Positions 53,311 through 61,630 of a DNA stretch of 64,000 nucleotides are shown one piece after another. Origin of the DNA: Pseudomonas citronellolis (lineage in GTDB: Bacteria > Pseudomonadota > Gammaproteobacteria > Pseudomonadales > Pseudomonadaceae); NCBI RefSeq assembly GCF_900112375.1, contig NZ_FOLS01000020.1:62001-126000 (forward strand). The letters are read 5' to 3'. Position numbers and translations under genes: made by a program. Position 1 is the first letter of the stretch. The number at the start of each line of letters is the position of its first letter. The notes beneath the pieces are model-generated. The model did no database searches, was not told where the DNA came from, and was given only the letters and a program-made list of their open reading frames with translations.

Positions 53311-54977
53311 GCCGGCACCTGCGGTTGCGCGTAGACCCGCGTCTTGAACGGCTCCAGGCCGATGCGCTCGACGGTCTCGACGAAGCTCTCGCCGGCCCCG
53401 CGCCGTTCCACGTAGGTGTGGACGATGCGCTCGATCACCGCCGGTACCTCGGCGGCGCTGAACGACGGGCCTATCACCCGGCCCAGCGCGGCGCGCTTGC
53501 CCTGGGCGCCGCCGAGGGTGACCTGGTACCACTCGCTGCCGTTCTTGTCGACGCCGAGGATGCCGATGTTGCCGATGTGGTGGTGGCCGCAGGCGTTCAT
53601 GCAGCCGGAGATGTTCAGGCTCAGCTCGCCCAGGTCGTGCAGGTAGTCCAGGTCCTCGAAACGCTGCTGGATGCCCTGGGCGATAGGGATCGACTTGGCG
53701 TTGGCCAGCGCGCAGTAGTCGCCGCCGGGGCAGGCGATGACGTCGGTCAGCAGGCCCTGGTTGGGCGTGCCCAGCCCGGCCGCGCAGGCCTCGCGCCAGA
53801 GCGCGTGCAGCTCGGCCTTGCGCACGTCCGGCAGCACCAGGTTCTGCTCGTGGGCCACGCGGATTTCGCCGAAGCCGTAGCGCTCGGCCCAGTCAGCGAC
53901 GCGCTCCATCTGTTCGGCGGTGACGTCGCCGGGCGGCGCGGTAGCGCCTGGCTTGGTCGACAGCACCACGCTGGCGTAGCCCGGCATCTTGTGTGGGCGC
54001 ACGTTGCGCGAGGCCCAGCGGGCGAAGGCGGCATCGGCGGCCAGGGCGCTGCCGTAGGCCAGCTCGTCGGCGGCGGCCTGCGCGTAGTGTGGCGGCTCGA
54101 AGGCGGCGGCGACGCGCTGGTACTCCTCCAGGGTCAGCTGCGCCTCGCCATCGCGGATGTGCAGCCACTCCTCCTCCACCTCGCGGGCGAAGGCCTCGAC
54201 GCCCAGCGCCTTGACCAGGATCTTGATGCGCGCCTTGTACTTGTTGTCGCGGCGGCCGTGGCGGTTGTACACCCGCAGGATGGCCTCGACGTAGGACAGC
54301 AGGTGCTGCCATGGCAGGTCCTCGCGGATCGGCTGCGAGAGGATCGGCGTGCGCCCCAGGCCGCCGCCGACCATCACCCGCAGGCGCAGCTCGCCGGCGG
54401 CGTCACGGTAAAGGTAGAGGCCGATGTCGTGCATCATCACCGCCGCGCGGTCTTCCTCAGCGGCGCACAGGGCGATCTTGAACTTGCGCGGCAGGAACAG
54501 GAATTCCGGGTTCACCGTCGACCACTGGCGGAGGATCTCGGCCAGCGGCCGCGGGTCCAGCAGCTCGTCGGCGGCGACGCCGGCGAAGGCCTCGGTGGTG
54601 ATGTTGCGCACGCAGTTGCCGGAGGTCTGGATGGCGTGCATCTCGACTTCGGCCAACTGTTCGAGGATGTCCGGCACCTGCTCCAGTTCGATCCAGTTGA
54701 ACTGGATGTTCTGCCGCGTGGTGAAGTGGCCGTAGCCGCGGTCGTAGTCGCGGGCGATGCGCGCCAGGGTGCGCAGCTGGGCGCTGGCCAGGGTGCCGTA
54801 GGGAATGGCCACGCGCAGCATGTAGGCGTGCTTCTGCAGGTACAGGCCATTCTGCAGGCGCAGCGGCAGGAACTCCTCCTCGCTCAGCTGGCCGCCAAGC
54901 CGCCGCGCCACCTGGTCGCGGAACTGCGCCACGCGCTCGCGCACCAGGGCATGGTCGTAATCGTCGTATCGGTACAT
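53307..54977 (-). CDS. Siroheme [4Fe-4S] nitrite/sulfite reductase
   Basis: A 556-residue hemoprotein of the CysI/NirA family. The substrate and siroheme region has TTRQNIQFNWIELEQVPDIL and TSGNCVRNITTEAFAGVAAD. The cluster Cys are IACPGGDYCALANAKS (two) and NISGCMNACGHHHIGNIGIL (two), all intact. It acts in the cytoplasm, reducing sulfite or nitrite in assimilation. Sulfite is favoured because the DUF934 partner is linked to cysteine biosynthesis. The promoter faces ccoG. Confidence 0.93.
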   Translation of the reverse strand: MYRYDDYDHALVRERVAQFRDQVARRLGGQLSEEEFLPLRLQNGLYLQKHAYMLRVAIPYGTLASAQLRTLARIARDYDRGYGHFTTRQNIQFNWIELEQVPDILEQLAEVEMHAIQTSGNCVRNITTEAFAGVAADELLDPRPLAEILRQWSTVNPEFLFLPRKFKIALCAAEEDRAAVMMHDIGLYLYRDAAGELRLRVMVGGGLGRTPILSQPIREDLPWQHLLSYVEAILRVYNRHGRRDNKYKARIKILVKALGVEAFAREVEEEWLHIRDGEAQLTLEEYQRVAAAFEPPHYAQAAADELAYGSALAADAAFARWASRNVRPHKMPGYASVVLSTKPGATAPPGDVTAEQMERVADWAERYGFGEIRVAHEQNLVLPDVRKAELHALWREACAAGLGTPNQGLLTDVIACPGGDYCALANAKSIPIAQGIQQRFEDLDYLHDLGELSLNISGCMNACGHHHIGNIGILGVDKNGSEWYQVTLGGAQGKRAALGRVIGPSFSAAEVPAVIERIVHTYVERRGAGESFVETVERIGLEPFKTRVYAQPQVPA

Positions 54978-55082
54978 CGCCGGGGGCACCTCACAAGGCT
55001 GCTGCGGCGGCCTGCGTCGGGCCACCGCTGGTGATGGCGCCACTATGGCCGGCGGCCGCGCCGCGAAACAGCGGCAGATCCA

Positions 55083-55206
55083 CCGCAAAAAAGCGGATCA
55101 GACGCCTTGCCCGAGCGGGCTGGACCGCCCTGCGACCGCGTGCCGCGTGCCGCCGCCACAGCGCAGGCCATGCCTGGCGCGGCGCATCTGATCCGGTTTT
55201 TTGCGG
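55083..55206. promoter_or_regulatory. Long inverted-repeat pair in the reductase-ccoG divergent region
   Basis: Arm 1 (55083-55105), CCGCAAAAAAGCGGATCAGACGC, and arm 2 (55184-55206), the complement of GCATCTGATCCGGTTTTTTGCGG, match at 21 of 23 positions. Arm 1 is about 106 bases upstream of the reductase start and arm 2 about 75 upstream of ccoG. They are symmetrically placed, as expected for paired operators or a looping regulator. The MocR protein two genes away is a candidate binder. The rest of the 303-base gap shows nothing further. Confidence 0.6.
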
Positions 55207-55280
55207 GAGACCTGAATCTGTTTCGTGCCCAGGGCGCTTCCTATAGTCGCGGCGCATCCCAAGCCTGATGGGCCACGACA

Positions 55281-56693
55281 ATGAGCCAGAGAATCCCCGC
55301 GAAGATCGTCGAGATCGCCGCCCCGCAACACTTCACCCCGCCGCCCAAGCCGCTCTCGGCGGTCACCCCGGCGGTCTACACCAAGCGCTTCAGCGGCCGC
55401 TTCCGCGACCTGCGGCGGCTCGGCGGGGCGCTGCTGTTCCTGCTGTTCTTCGGCACCCTGTGGCTGCAGTGGGACGGTCGCCAGGCGGTGCTCTGGGACC
55501 TGCCCGAGCGCAAGTTCTACATCTTCGGCGCGACCTTCTGGCCGCAGGACCTGATCCTGCTCTCGGCGCTGCTGATCATCGCCGCCTTCGGCCTGTTCTT
55601 CATCACCGTGCTGGCCGGCCGCGTGTGGTGCGGCTACACCTGCCCGCAGAGCGTGTGGACCTGGATCTTCATGTGGGCCGAGCAGGTCACCGAGGGCGAC
55701 CGCAACCAGCGCATGAAGCTGGACAAGGCCCCGCCCAGCGCCGCCAAGTACCTGCGCAAGGGCGCCAAGCACGGGCTCTGGCTGCTGGTCAGCCTGGCCA
55801 CGGCGCTGACCTTCGTCGGCTACTTCACCCCGGTGCGGCCGCTGGTGGCGGACCTCTTCACCCTGAACCTGGACCTGGAAAGCGCCTTCTGGGTGGCCTT
55901 CTTTGCCGCCGCCACCTACGCCAACGCCGGCTGGCTGCGCGAGCAGGTGTGCATCCACATGTGCCCCTACTCGCGCTTCCAGAGCGTGATGTTCGACAAG
56001 GACACCCTGATCATTTCCTACGATGCCGCCCGCGGCGAATCCCGCGGCGCGCGCCGCAAGGACGCCGAGCCCAGGGCCCTCGGCCTGGGCGACTGCATCG
56101 ACTGCCAGCAGTGCGTGCAGGTCTGCCCCACCGGCATCGACATCCGCGACGGCCTGCAGATCGCCTGCATCGGCTGCGCCGCCTGCGTCGACGCCTGCGA
56201 CTCGGTGATGGACCGCATGGGCTACGCCCGCGGCCTGGTGCGCTACACCTCAGAACGTGCCCTGGAAGGCGGCCGCACCCACCTGCTGCGGCCGCGCCTG
56301 GTCGGCTACGCGGCGGTGCTGCTGGCCATGTTCGGCGCCTTCGCCTGGGCCCTGCAGGCGCGCCCGCTGATCGCCCTGGACGTGGCCCGCGACCGCGGCC
56401 TGTTCCGCGAGAACGCGGCCGGCGAGATCGAGAACGTCTACAACCTCAAGCTGATCAACAAGACCCAGCAGGCGCAGCGCTACCGCCTGGGCCTGGCCGA
56501 GGACAGCGGCTACCGCCTGCAGGGCGCCCTCGACCAGCGCCTGGAGCCGGGCGAGATCCGCGACTTCGCCGTCTCGGTGGCGCGCCTGGAACTGAGCGGC
56601 AGCGGCGGCCCGGTGCCCCTGCACTTCCGCGTGAGCGCGCAGGACGGCGAGCAGGTCGAGGCGGCCAGCACCTTCGTCGCGCCGAGGCGCTGA
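55281..56693 (+). CDS. ccoG: Cytochrome c oxidase accessory protein CcoG (FixG-like ferredoxin membrane protein)
   Basis: A 470-residue polytopic protein. Membrane helices carry GRVWCGYTCPQSVWTWIFMW and QVCIHMCPYSRFQSVM. The [4Fe-4S] motifs are GDCIDCQQCVQVCPTGIDI and IACIGCAACVDACDSVM. The C-terminal Ig-like FixG domain begins near GEIENVYNLKLINKTQ. CcoG/FixG proteins assist copper delivery to cbb3-type oxidases. No cco structural genes lie in the window. Confidence 0.95.
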   Translation: MSQRIPAKIVEIAAPQHFTPPPKPLSAVTPAVYTKRFSGRFRDLRRLGGALLFLLFFGTLWLQWDGRQAVLWDLPERKFYIFGATFWPQDLILLSALLIIAAFGLFFITVLAGRVWCGYTCPQSVWTWIFMWAEQVTEGDRNQRMKLDKAPPSAAKYLRKGAKHGLWLLVSLATALTFVGYFTPVRPLVADLFTLNLDLESAFWVAFFAAATYANAGWLREQVCIHMCPYSRFQSVMFDKDTLIISYDAARGESRGARRKDAEPRALGLGDCIDCQQCVQVCPTGIDIRDGLQIACIGCAACVDACDSVMDRMGYARGLVRYTSERALEGGRTHLLRPRLVGYAAVLLAMFGAFAWALQARPLIALDVARDRGLFRENAAGEIENVYNLKLINKTQQAQRYRLGLAEDSGYRLQGALDQRLEPGEIRDFAVSVARLELSGSGGPVPLHFRVSAQDGEQVEAASTFVAPRR

Positions 56694-56768
56694 GCGATGG
56701 CCCCGCGGCATGGCGGCGGCGCCGCGCAACGCCTAGAGTGGGAGCTCCCCAACGGCCCCCGGGACAAG

Positions 56769-58178
56769 ATGAAGCGCTACGAGAAATTCGCCGACGAGAT
56801 CGCCGAGCTGATCCGCAACGGGGTGCTCGCCCCCGGGCAGAAGGTGCCCTCGGTGCGGCACGCCAGCCGCACCTACGGGGTCAGCGCCTCCACCGTGTTC
56901 CAGGCCTACTACCTGCTGGAGGACCGCGGCCTGATCGTGGCCCGCGCGCGCTCCGGCTACTTCGTCCGCGAGCACGTGCGCCGCGCCCTGGCCGAACCGG
57001 AGATCGCCCGCCACGAGGCGCAGACCACCGAGGTGGACGTCAGCGAGCTGGTGTTCTCGGTGCTCAGCTCGATCAAGGACCCGGACACCGTGCCCTTCGG
57101 CTCGGCCTTCCCGGCCCCGGAGCTGTTCCCCCTGCCGCGCCTGGCGCGCTCCATGGCCCATGCCGTGCGCGACATGGAGCCGCGCGCCGCGGTGGCCGAC
57201 ATGACCCCGGGCAGCCACGCCCTGCGCCGGCAGATCGCCCTGCGCTACATGGTCAACGGCACGCCGCTGCCGGTGGAGGAACTGGTCGTGACCAACGGCG
57301 CGCTGGAGGCGCTGAACCTGTGCCTGCAGGTGGTCACCCAGCCCGGCGACCTGGTGGCCATCGAGGCGCCGGCCTTCTACGCCACCCTGCAGGTGCTGGA
57401 ACGGCTCAAGCTCAAGGCCGTGGAAATCCCCGTGCACCCGCGCGAGGGCATCGACCTGCAGGTGCTGGCCGACAGCCTGGAGCGCCTGCCGATCAAGGCC
57501 TGCTGGTTCATGAGCAATTTCCAGAACCCGCTGGGCGCGAGCATGGGCGAGGACAGCAAGCGCGCCCTCGCCGGCCTGCTGGCCCGGCACCAGGTGCCGC
57601 TGATCGAGGACGACGTCTACGCCGAGCTGTACTTCGCCCAGCAGGCGCCCAAGCCGGTGAAGGCCTACGACGCCGAAGGCCTGGTGATGCACTGCGGCAG
57701 CTTCTCCAAGAGCCTGGCGCCAGGCTACCGCGTCGGCTGGGTGGCCGGCGGGCGCTTCCACGAGCAGATCGAGCGCCTGAAGCTGATGACCAGCCTGTCG
57801 GCCTCGGTGCCGGCCCAGGCGGCCATCGCCGACTACCTGCAGCACGGCGGCTACGACCGCCACCTGCGCAAGCTGCGCCACGCCCTGGAAAGCCAGCAGC
57901 ACGCCATGCTCGCCGCGGTGGCCCGGCACTTCCCCGAAGCGACGCGGGTGACCCGCCCCAGCGGCGGCTACTTCCTCTGGCTGGAACTGCCCGAACGGGT
58001 CGATGCGCTGAAACTGTTCCAGCTGGCCCACGCCCAGGGCATCAGCATCGCCCCCGGGCCGATCTTCTCCGCCACCCGCGGCTTCCGCCACTGCCTGCGG
58101 CTGAACTACGGCCACCCCTGGACGCCACGCAGCGAGAAGGCCATGGAGACACTGGGACGGATCATCCAGTCGCTGTAG
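56769..58178 (+). CDS. MocR-type GntR regulator with aminotransferase domain
   Basis: A 469-residue protein. The N-terminal GntR winged helix (KRYEKFADEIAELIRNGVLA, SVRHASRTYGVSASTVFQAY) is followed by a fold-type I aminotransferase domain with SNFQNPLGASMG, EDDVYAELYF and the PLP-binding Lys in GSFSKSLAPGYRVGWV. MocR regulators sense PLP-linked amino compounds. The ATG at 56769 is used; an upstream ATG at 56697 just after ccoG would add 24 low-complexity residues before the GntR domain. Confidence 0.93.
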   Translation: MKRYEKFADEIAELIRNGVLAPGQKVPSVRHASRTYGVSASTVFQAYYLLEDRGLIVARARSGYFVREHVRRALAEPEIARHEAQTTEVDVSELVFSVLSSIKDPDTVPFGSAFPAPELFPLPRLARSMAHAVRDMEPRAAVADMTPGSHALRRQIALRYMVNGTPLPVEELVVTNGALEALNLCLQVVTQPGDLVAIEAPAFYATLQVLERLKLKAVEIPVHPREGIDLQVLADSLERLPIKACWFMSNFQNPLGASMGEDSKRALAGLLARHQVPLIEDDVYAELYFAQQAPKPVKAYDAEGLVMHCGSFSKSLAPGYRVGWVAGGRFHEQIERLKLMTSLSASVPAQAAIADYLQHGGYDRHLRKLRHALESQQHAMLAAVARHFPEATRVTRPSGGYFLWLELPERVDALKLFQLAHAQGISIAPGPIFSATRGFRHCLRLNYGHPWTPRSEKAMETLGRIIQSL

Positions 58179-58202
58179 CGCTGCTCCGTACATTCGGACA
58201 CG

Positions 58203-58223
58203 ATCTGTATCTGTGCGACAGAT
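58203..58223. promoter_or_regulatory. ATCTGT-N9-ACAGAT inverted repeat
   Basis: A 6-bp dyad with 9-base spacer sits between the mocR stop and the small ORF at 58274. ATCTGTTTCGTG at 55216 near ccoG is similar to the left half. It may be an operator. This is a sequence observation only. Confidence 0.3.
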
Positions 58224-58273
58224 TGCCGCAGGCATAGTCTGTCAGACCAGACCCCGGACGAAGGACAGCTGCC

Positions 58274-58396
58274 ATGGACGCGGAAACCCTGACGATCCTG
58301 CTGACAGTGGGCACCGCCCTGGGCCTGCACCTGGGCGTGCGCTGGTACATCCGCCACGGCCTGCCCGGGCGCGGGCCGGATGATTGGATGGCGTAG
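58274..58396 (+). CDS. Small single-pass membrane protein, 40 residues
   Basis: MDAETLTILLTVGTALGLHL opens the product, with a hydrophobic helix at about residues 5-21, then VRWYIRHGLPGRGPDDWMA. AAGGAC lies 8 bases before the ATG, a good ribosome-binding site. It resembles CcoQ/YbgT-type oxidase mini-subunits in size and layout, but I see no specific family signature. It could instead be a chance frame. Confidence 0.45.
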   Translation: MDAETLTILLTVGTALGLHLGVRWYIRHGLPGRGPDDWMA

Positions 58397-58626
58397 GGCA
58401 AGCCCCGGCGGCGCCAAGGTTAGCCCGGGCGCCGTCCGCCCTGCCAGCGGAATCGCGGATGAATCCGCTCCTACCATATCGGTGGGCACGGCTCGCTCCT
58501 ACGAAGAGCATCCCGGCGCGGCCTGCAAGACAGTTGCTCCTGCAAGGTGCGGAGAAACGCCGTCGTAGGATGGGTTGAGCGAAGCGATACCCATCGCCAC
58601 GGCGGGGAGCTGTGGGGGCTGGGTTT
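58397..58626. repeat. Intergenic region with REP fragments
   Basis: It contains a partial REP end GGCTCGCTCCTACGAAGAGC (58487-58506) followed by CATCCCGGCGCGGCCTGCAAGACAGTTG. That second sequence repeats the tract at 28297-28329 (about 33 bases) with only a few changes. The phrase GTCGTAGGATGGGTTGAGCG near 58562 is another common intergenic repeat in pseudomonads, as I recall. No gene seen. Confidence 0.6.
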
Positions 58627-58856
58627 GAGAGCACCCTCTCCCTAACCCTCTCCCTGAAGGGAGAGGGGACCGTTCGGTGTGCTTGGATGTTTCGGCGTTA
58701 GCCGGCAGCGCCGTTGGTTTCCGGCTGAAACCATTCCTCCTCTCGGCACGGACTAGCCCCCTCTCCCTTCAGGGAGAGGGCTGGGGAGAGGGAAAGGCGC
58801 CACACCCAGCATCAGAGCATCCGGTTGGCACCGTTCGCGAGCAAGCTCGCTCCTAC
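58627..58856. repeat. Composite REP/CTCTCCC element, copy B (inverted relative to copy A)
   Basis: Its reverse complement runs REP arm, TGCTGGGTGTGGCGCC, CCCTCTCCCTGAAGGGAGAGGG, TCCGTGCCGAGAG, GGTTTCAGCCGGAAACCAACGG, CCCTCTCCCTTCAGGGAGAGGG, TTAGGGAGAGGG, matching copy A along 219-230 bases. It has a REP arm (58834-58856) only at the cobM side. It lies tail to tail with the cobM stop at 58880. Confidence 0.88.
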
Positions 58857-58879
58857 AAACAAGACCCAGCCATCTGCCG

Positions 58880-59629
58880 TCAATCCGGCCGGTAAAGATG
58901 TGCATGCCCCGCGCTATACAACGACGACTCCCCAAACCCCTCCGCCGCCAGCACCCGCCCAACCAGAATCAGCGCAGTCCGCTTGAAGCCCTTGGCCCGG
59001 GCCTTGGGCAGGATGTCGCCGAGGGTGCCGCTGACCTGGTCCTGGTCCGGCCAACTGGCGCGGTGGATCACCGCGATCGGGCAGTCCGCGCCGTAGTGCG
59101 GCAACAGCTCCGCGACGATCTTCTCCAGTTGGCCCACGCCCAGGTGGATGGCCATGCTCGCCCGGTGCCGCGCCAGGTCGCCCAGGGATTCACCCTCGGG
59201 CATCCTGGTGCGGCTGGCGTAGCGGGTGAGGATCAGCGTCTGCGACACCTCCGGCAGCGTCAGCTCGCAGCCCAGCAGCGCGGCGCAGGCGGCGGTGGCG
59301 GTGACACCGGGGACGATCTCGTAGGGGATGCCGAGCCGGCGCAGGTGCTGGATCTGCTCGCCGATGGCGCCGTACAGCGAAGGGTCGCCGGAATGCACGC
59401 GGGCAACGTCCTGGCCCTTCGCGTGGGCCTCGGCGAGCAGCGCGACTATCTGCTCCAGATGCAACTCGGCGGTGTTCACCACCACCTCGGCGCTGTGCCC
59501 TTCGAGCACCGCCTCGGGCACCAACGAGCCGGCGTAGAGGATCACCGGGCAGCTGCGCAGCAGGCGCTGGCCCTTGACCGTGATGAGCTCGGGATCGCCG
59601 GGGCCGGCGCCGATGAAATAGACCGTCAT
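58880..59629 (-). CDS. cobM: Precorrin-4 C11-methyltransferase
   Basis: A 249-residue CobM of the tetrapyrrole methyltransferase fold. Signatures: MTVYFIGAGPGDPELITVKG, ILYAGSLVPEAVLE, ARVHSGDPSLYGAIGEQIQH, EIVPGVTATAACAALLGCEL and ILTRYASRTRMPEGESLGDL. It acts in the aerobic cobalamin corrin-ring pathway. The gene is 47 bases after cobE on the same strand. Confidence 0.97.
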   Translation of the reverse strand: MTVYFIGAGPGDPELITVKGQRLLRSCPVILYAGSLVPEAVLEGHSAEVVVNTAELHLEQIVALLAEAHAKGQDVARVHSGDPSLYGAIGEQIQHLRRLGIPYEIVPGVTATAACAALLGCELTLPEVSQTLILTRYASRTRMPEGESLGDLARHRASMAIHLGVGQLEKIVAELLPHYGADCPIAVIHRASWPDQDQVSGTLGDILPKARAKGFKRTALILVGRVLAAEGFGESSLYSAGHAHLYRPD

Positions 59630-59676
59630 GGGCGTTTCGCTTCGGATCGGGAAAGGCGCAAGTCTACCCCAGCCCG

Positions 59677-60081
59677 CTATCCCATCAGAGCCGGCGCCAT
59701 GGCCAGCGCGCAGGTGGCATTGGCGCTGCGCCGCTTGGGCACCACCAGCCGCGCCGGGCCCTCGGCCAGCGCTTCGGCCAGCGCCAGGGCCGCGGCTTCG
59801 GCGACACCAGCGCTGCCAGTGACCTGGCGGGCCCGCTCGGAAGTGGAAGTCAGCCGCTCCTCGTAAGGCGCCAGGCGCTGCGCATCCAGCAGCTCCAGGG
59901 GCAGGCGCAGTTGCCGCGACAGGTCGCGCAGGCCGCCTTCCAGGGCCTTCGCCTCGCTGCTGGCCAGGGCATTCAGCGCCGCCTCGTCGAGGCCGGCCTC
60001 GCGCAGGCAGGCGCGCAGCAGGGCGAGCAGTTCGTCGGCGCCGCAGCCACGGCGGCACCCCAGTCCGGCAACCAGTATCAC
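59677..60081 (-). CDS. cobE: Cobalamin biosynthesis protein CobE
   Basis: A 134-residue CobE/CbiG-C-like protein. VILVAGLGCRRGCGADELLA matches the CobE start (a GTG; longer frames add residues without family support). ALASSEAKALEGGLRDLSRQ and VPKRRSANATCALAMAP follow. CobE is needed in the aerobic pathway but its exact role is not clear to me. It is divergent from cobW. Confidence 0.9.
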   Translation of the reverse strand: MILVAGLGCRRGCGADELLALLRACLREAGLDEAALNALASSEAKALEGGLRDLSRQLRLPLELLDAQRLAPYEERLTSTSERARQVTGSAGVAEAAALALAEALAEGPARLVVPKRRSANATCALAMAPALMG

Positions 60082-60189
60082 GCGGGCGATCCTTCCACGG
60101 GCAGTCGCCGGGCAGCACAGCACGGCCCCGCTGGGGCGTCAACCGGCCCGGCGGCGATTGACCGCCCGCCGGGCACTGCGTAGCCTTTG

Positions 60190-60362
60190 CCGCTTCGAGG
60201 TTCTCCGGCCCGGCGCCGGAGCTAAGAGGGAACGTGGTCAAGGCCACGGCTGCCCCCGCAACTGTGAACGATCCAAACCCCTTCGAATGCCACTGCCCGC
60301 GGGCGGGAAGGCGAAGGCCAGGCGCGAGCCGGATCGTGAGCCAGGAGACCTGCCTCGAACCA
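60190..60362 (+). promoter_or_regulatory. Cobalamin riboswitch
   Basis: The conserved pieces appear in order: GAGGTTCTCCGGCCCGGCGCCGG, split as GAGGTTCTCC and GGCCCGGCGCCGG, then AGAGGGAACGTGGTC, the B12 box region GCTGCCCCCGCAACTGTGAACG, split as GCTGCCCCCGCAACTG and TGAACG, then GCCACTGCCCGCGGGCGGG, and the final GAGCCAGGAGACCTGCC. It lies about 100 bases upstream of cobW on the plus strand, so B12 should repress cobW-cobN but not cobE-cobM. Confidence 0.96.
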
Positions 60363-60463
60363 GCATTACCACAACCGGGCGGGGTGATCCGGTGGCGGCT
60401 TCCGACGCGCGGAACCTCCGTGCGCGCGCCCCTGCCTCCCGCCATCGCAGCGCAGAGGCGACC

Positions 60464-61516
60464 ATGCAAACCCTGGCCAAGCTCCCCGTCACCATCGTCA
60501 CCGGCTTCCTCGGCGCCGGGAAGACCACCCTGCTCCGGCACATGCTCGACAACGCCGAAGGCCGCCGCATCGCGGTGATCGTCAACGAGTTCGGCGAACT
60601 GGGCATCGACGGCGAAATCCTCAAGCAATGCTCCATCGGCTGCAGCGAAGAAGAAGCCGTGGGCCGCGTCTTCGAACTGGCCAACGGCTGCCTGTGCTGC
60701 ACCGTGCAGGAAGAATTCTTCCCGGTGATGCGCGAACTGGTGGCGCGCCGCGGCGAGCTGGACCAGATCCTCATCGAGACTTCCGGCCTGGCCCTGCCCA
60801 AGCCCCTGGTGCAGGCCTTCCAGTGGCCGGAAATCCGCAACGCCTGCACGGTCGATGCGGTGATCACCGTGGTCGACAGCCCGGCAGTGGCCGCCGGCAC
60901 CTTCGCCGCGCATCCCGAGCAGGTGGACGAGCAGCGCAAGCAGGACCCGAACCTGGACCACGAATCGCCGCTGCACGAGTTGTTCGAAGACCAACTGGCC
61001 AGCGCCGACCTGGTGGTGCTGAACAAGGCCGACCTGCTCGACGCCGACATCCTCGCGCAAGTGCGCGCGCACGTGTCCGAAGAACTGCCGCCGGCGGTGA
61101 AGATCGTCGAAGCCAGCGCCGGCCAGCTGCCGCTGTCGGTGCTGCTGGGGATCAACGCCGAGGCCGAGCTGCACATCGACAGCCGCCCCACCCACCACGA
61201 CCACGAAGGCCACGAGGACCACGATCACGACGAGTTCGACTCCTTCCACGTCGACCTCCCGGAAGTGCAGGAGCACGCCCTGCTCGCCGCCCTCGGCCAA
61301 CTGGTGGAGCGCCACGCGGTGCTGCGCGTCAAGGGCTTCGCGGCCATCCCCGGCAAGCCCATGCGCCTGCTGGTGCAAGGCGTGGGCAAGCGCTTCGACA
61401 AGCACTTCGACCGCAAGTGGCTGAGCGACGAAACCCGCGCCACCCGCCTGGTGGTGATCGGCCAGGAGCTGGACCAGGCCGCCATCGCCAACGAGTTGCG
61501 CACCGCGCTCGCCTAA
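60464..61516 (+). CDS. cobW: CobW GTPase, metallochaperone family
   Basis: A 350-residue COG0523 GTPase. Walker A is TGFLGAGKTTLLRHML, the GCxCC metal site is NGCLCCTVQEEF, and LVVLNKADLLDADI is the NKxD motif. A His/Asp-rich loop (HHDHEGHEDHDHDEFDSFHV) precedes the C-terminal CobW_C domain. CobW is thought to deliver cobalt to the cobaltochelatase CobN. It stands directly before cobN and behind the riboswitch. Confidence 0.96.
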   Translation: MQTLAKLPVTIVTGFLGAGKTTLLRHMLDNAEGRRIAVIVNEFGELGIDGEILKQCSIGCSEEEAVGRVFELANGCLCCTVQEEFFPVMRELVARRGELDQILIETSGLALPKPLVQAFQWPEIRNACTVDAVITVVDSPAVAAGTFAAHPEQVDEQRKQDPNLDHESPLHELFEDQLASADLVVLNKADLLDADILAQVRAHVSEELPPAVKIVEASAGQLPLSVLLGINAEAELHIDSRPTHHDHEGHEDHDHDEFDSFHVDLPEVQEHALLAALGQLVERHAVLRVKGFAAIPGKPMRLLVQGVGKRFDKHFDRKWLSDETRATRLVVIGQELDQAAIANELRTALA

Positions 61517-61524
61517 CGCCCCCT

Positions 61525-61604
61525 GTAGGAGCGAGGGGGGCGCCTAGCCCTTGCTCGCGAACGGCTCCGCAGCGGGGTTGGTTCGCGAGCAAGCTCGCTC
61601 CTAC
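61525..61604. repeat. REP doublet (REPIN) with an interrupted left arm
   Basis: The right arm (61582-61604) is intact. The left arm reads GTAGGAGCGAG then 14 extra bases (61536-61549, GGGGGCGCCTAGCC) before CTTGCTCGCGAA. It lies in the 114-base gap between cobW and cobN. Confidence 0.9.
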
Positions 61605-61630
61605 GAGAAGCCATAGACCGAGGCGACCCC

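Noticed and set aside
60158-60463. N-terminal extension of CobW through the upstream open frame
   Set aside because: The extension lies over the cobalamin riboswitch. The ATG at 60464 gives the standard CobW start.
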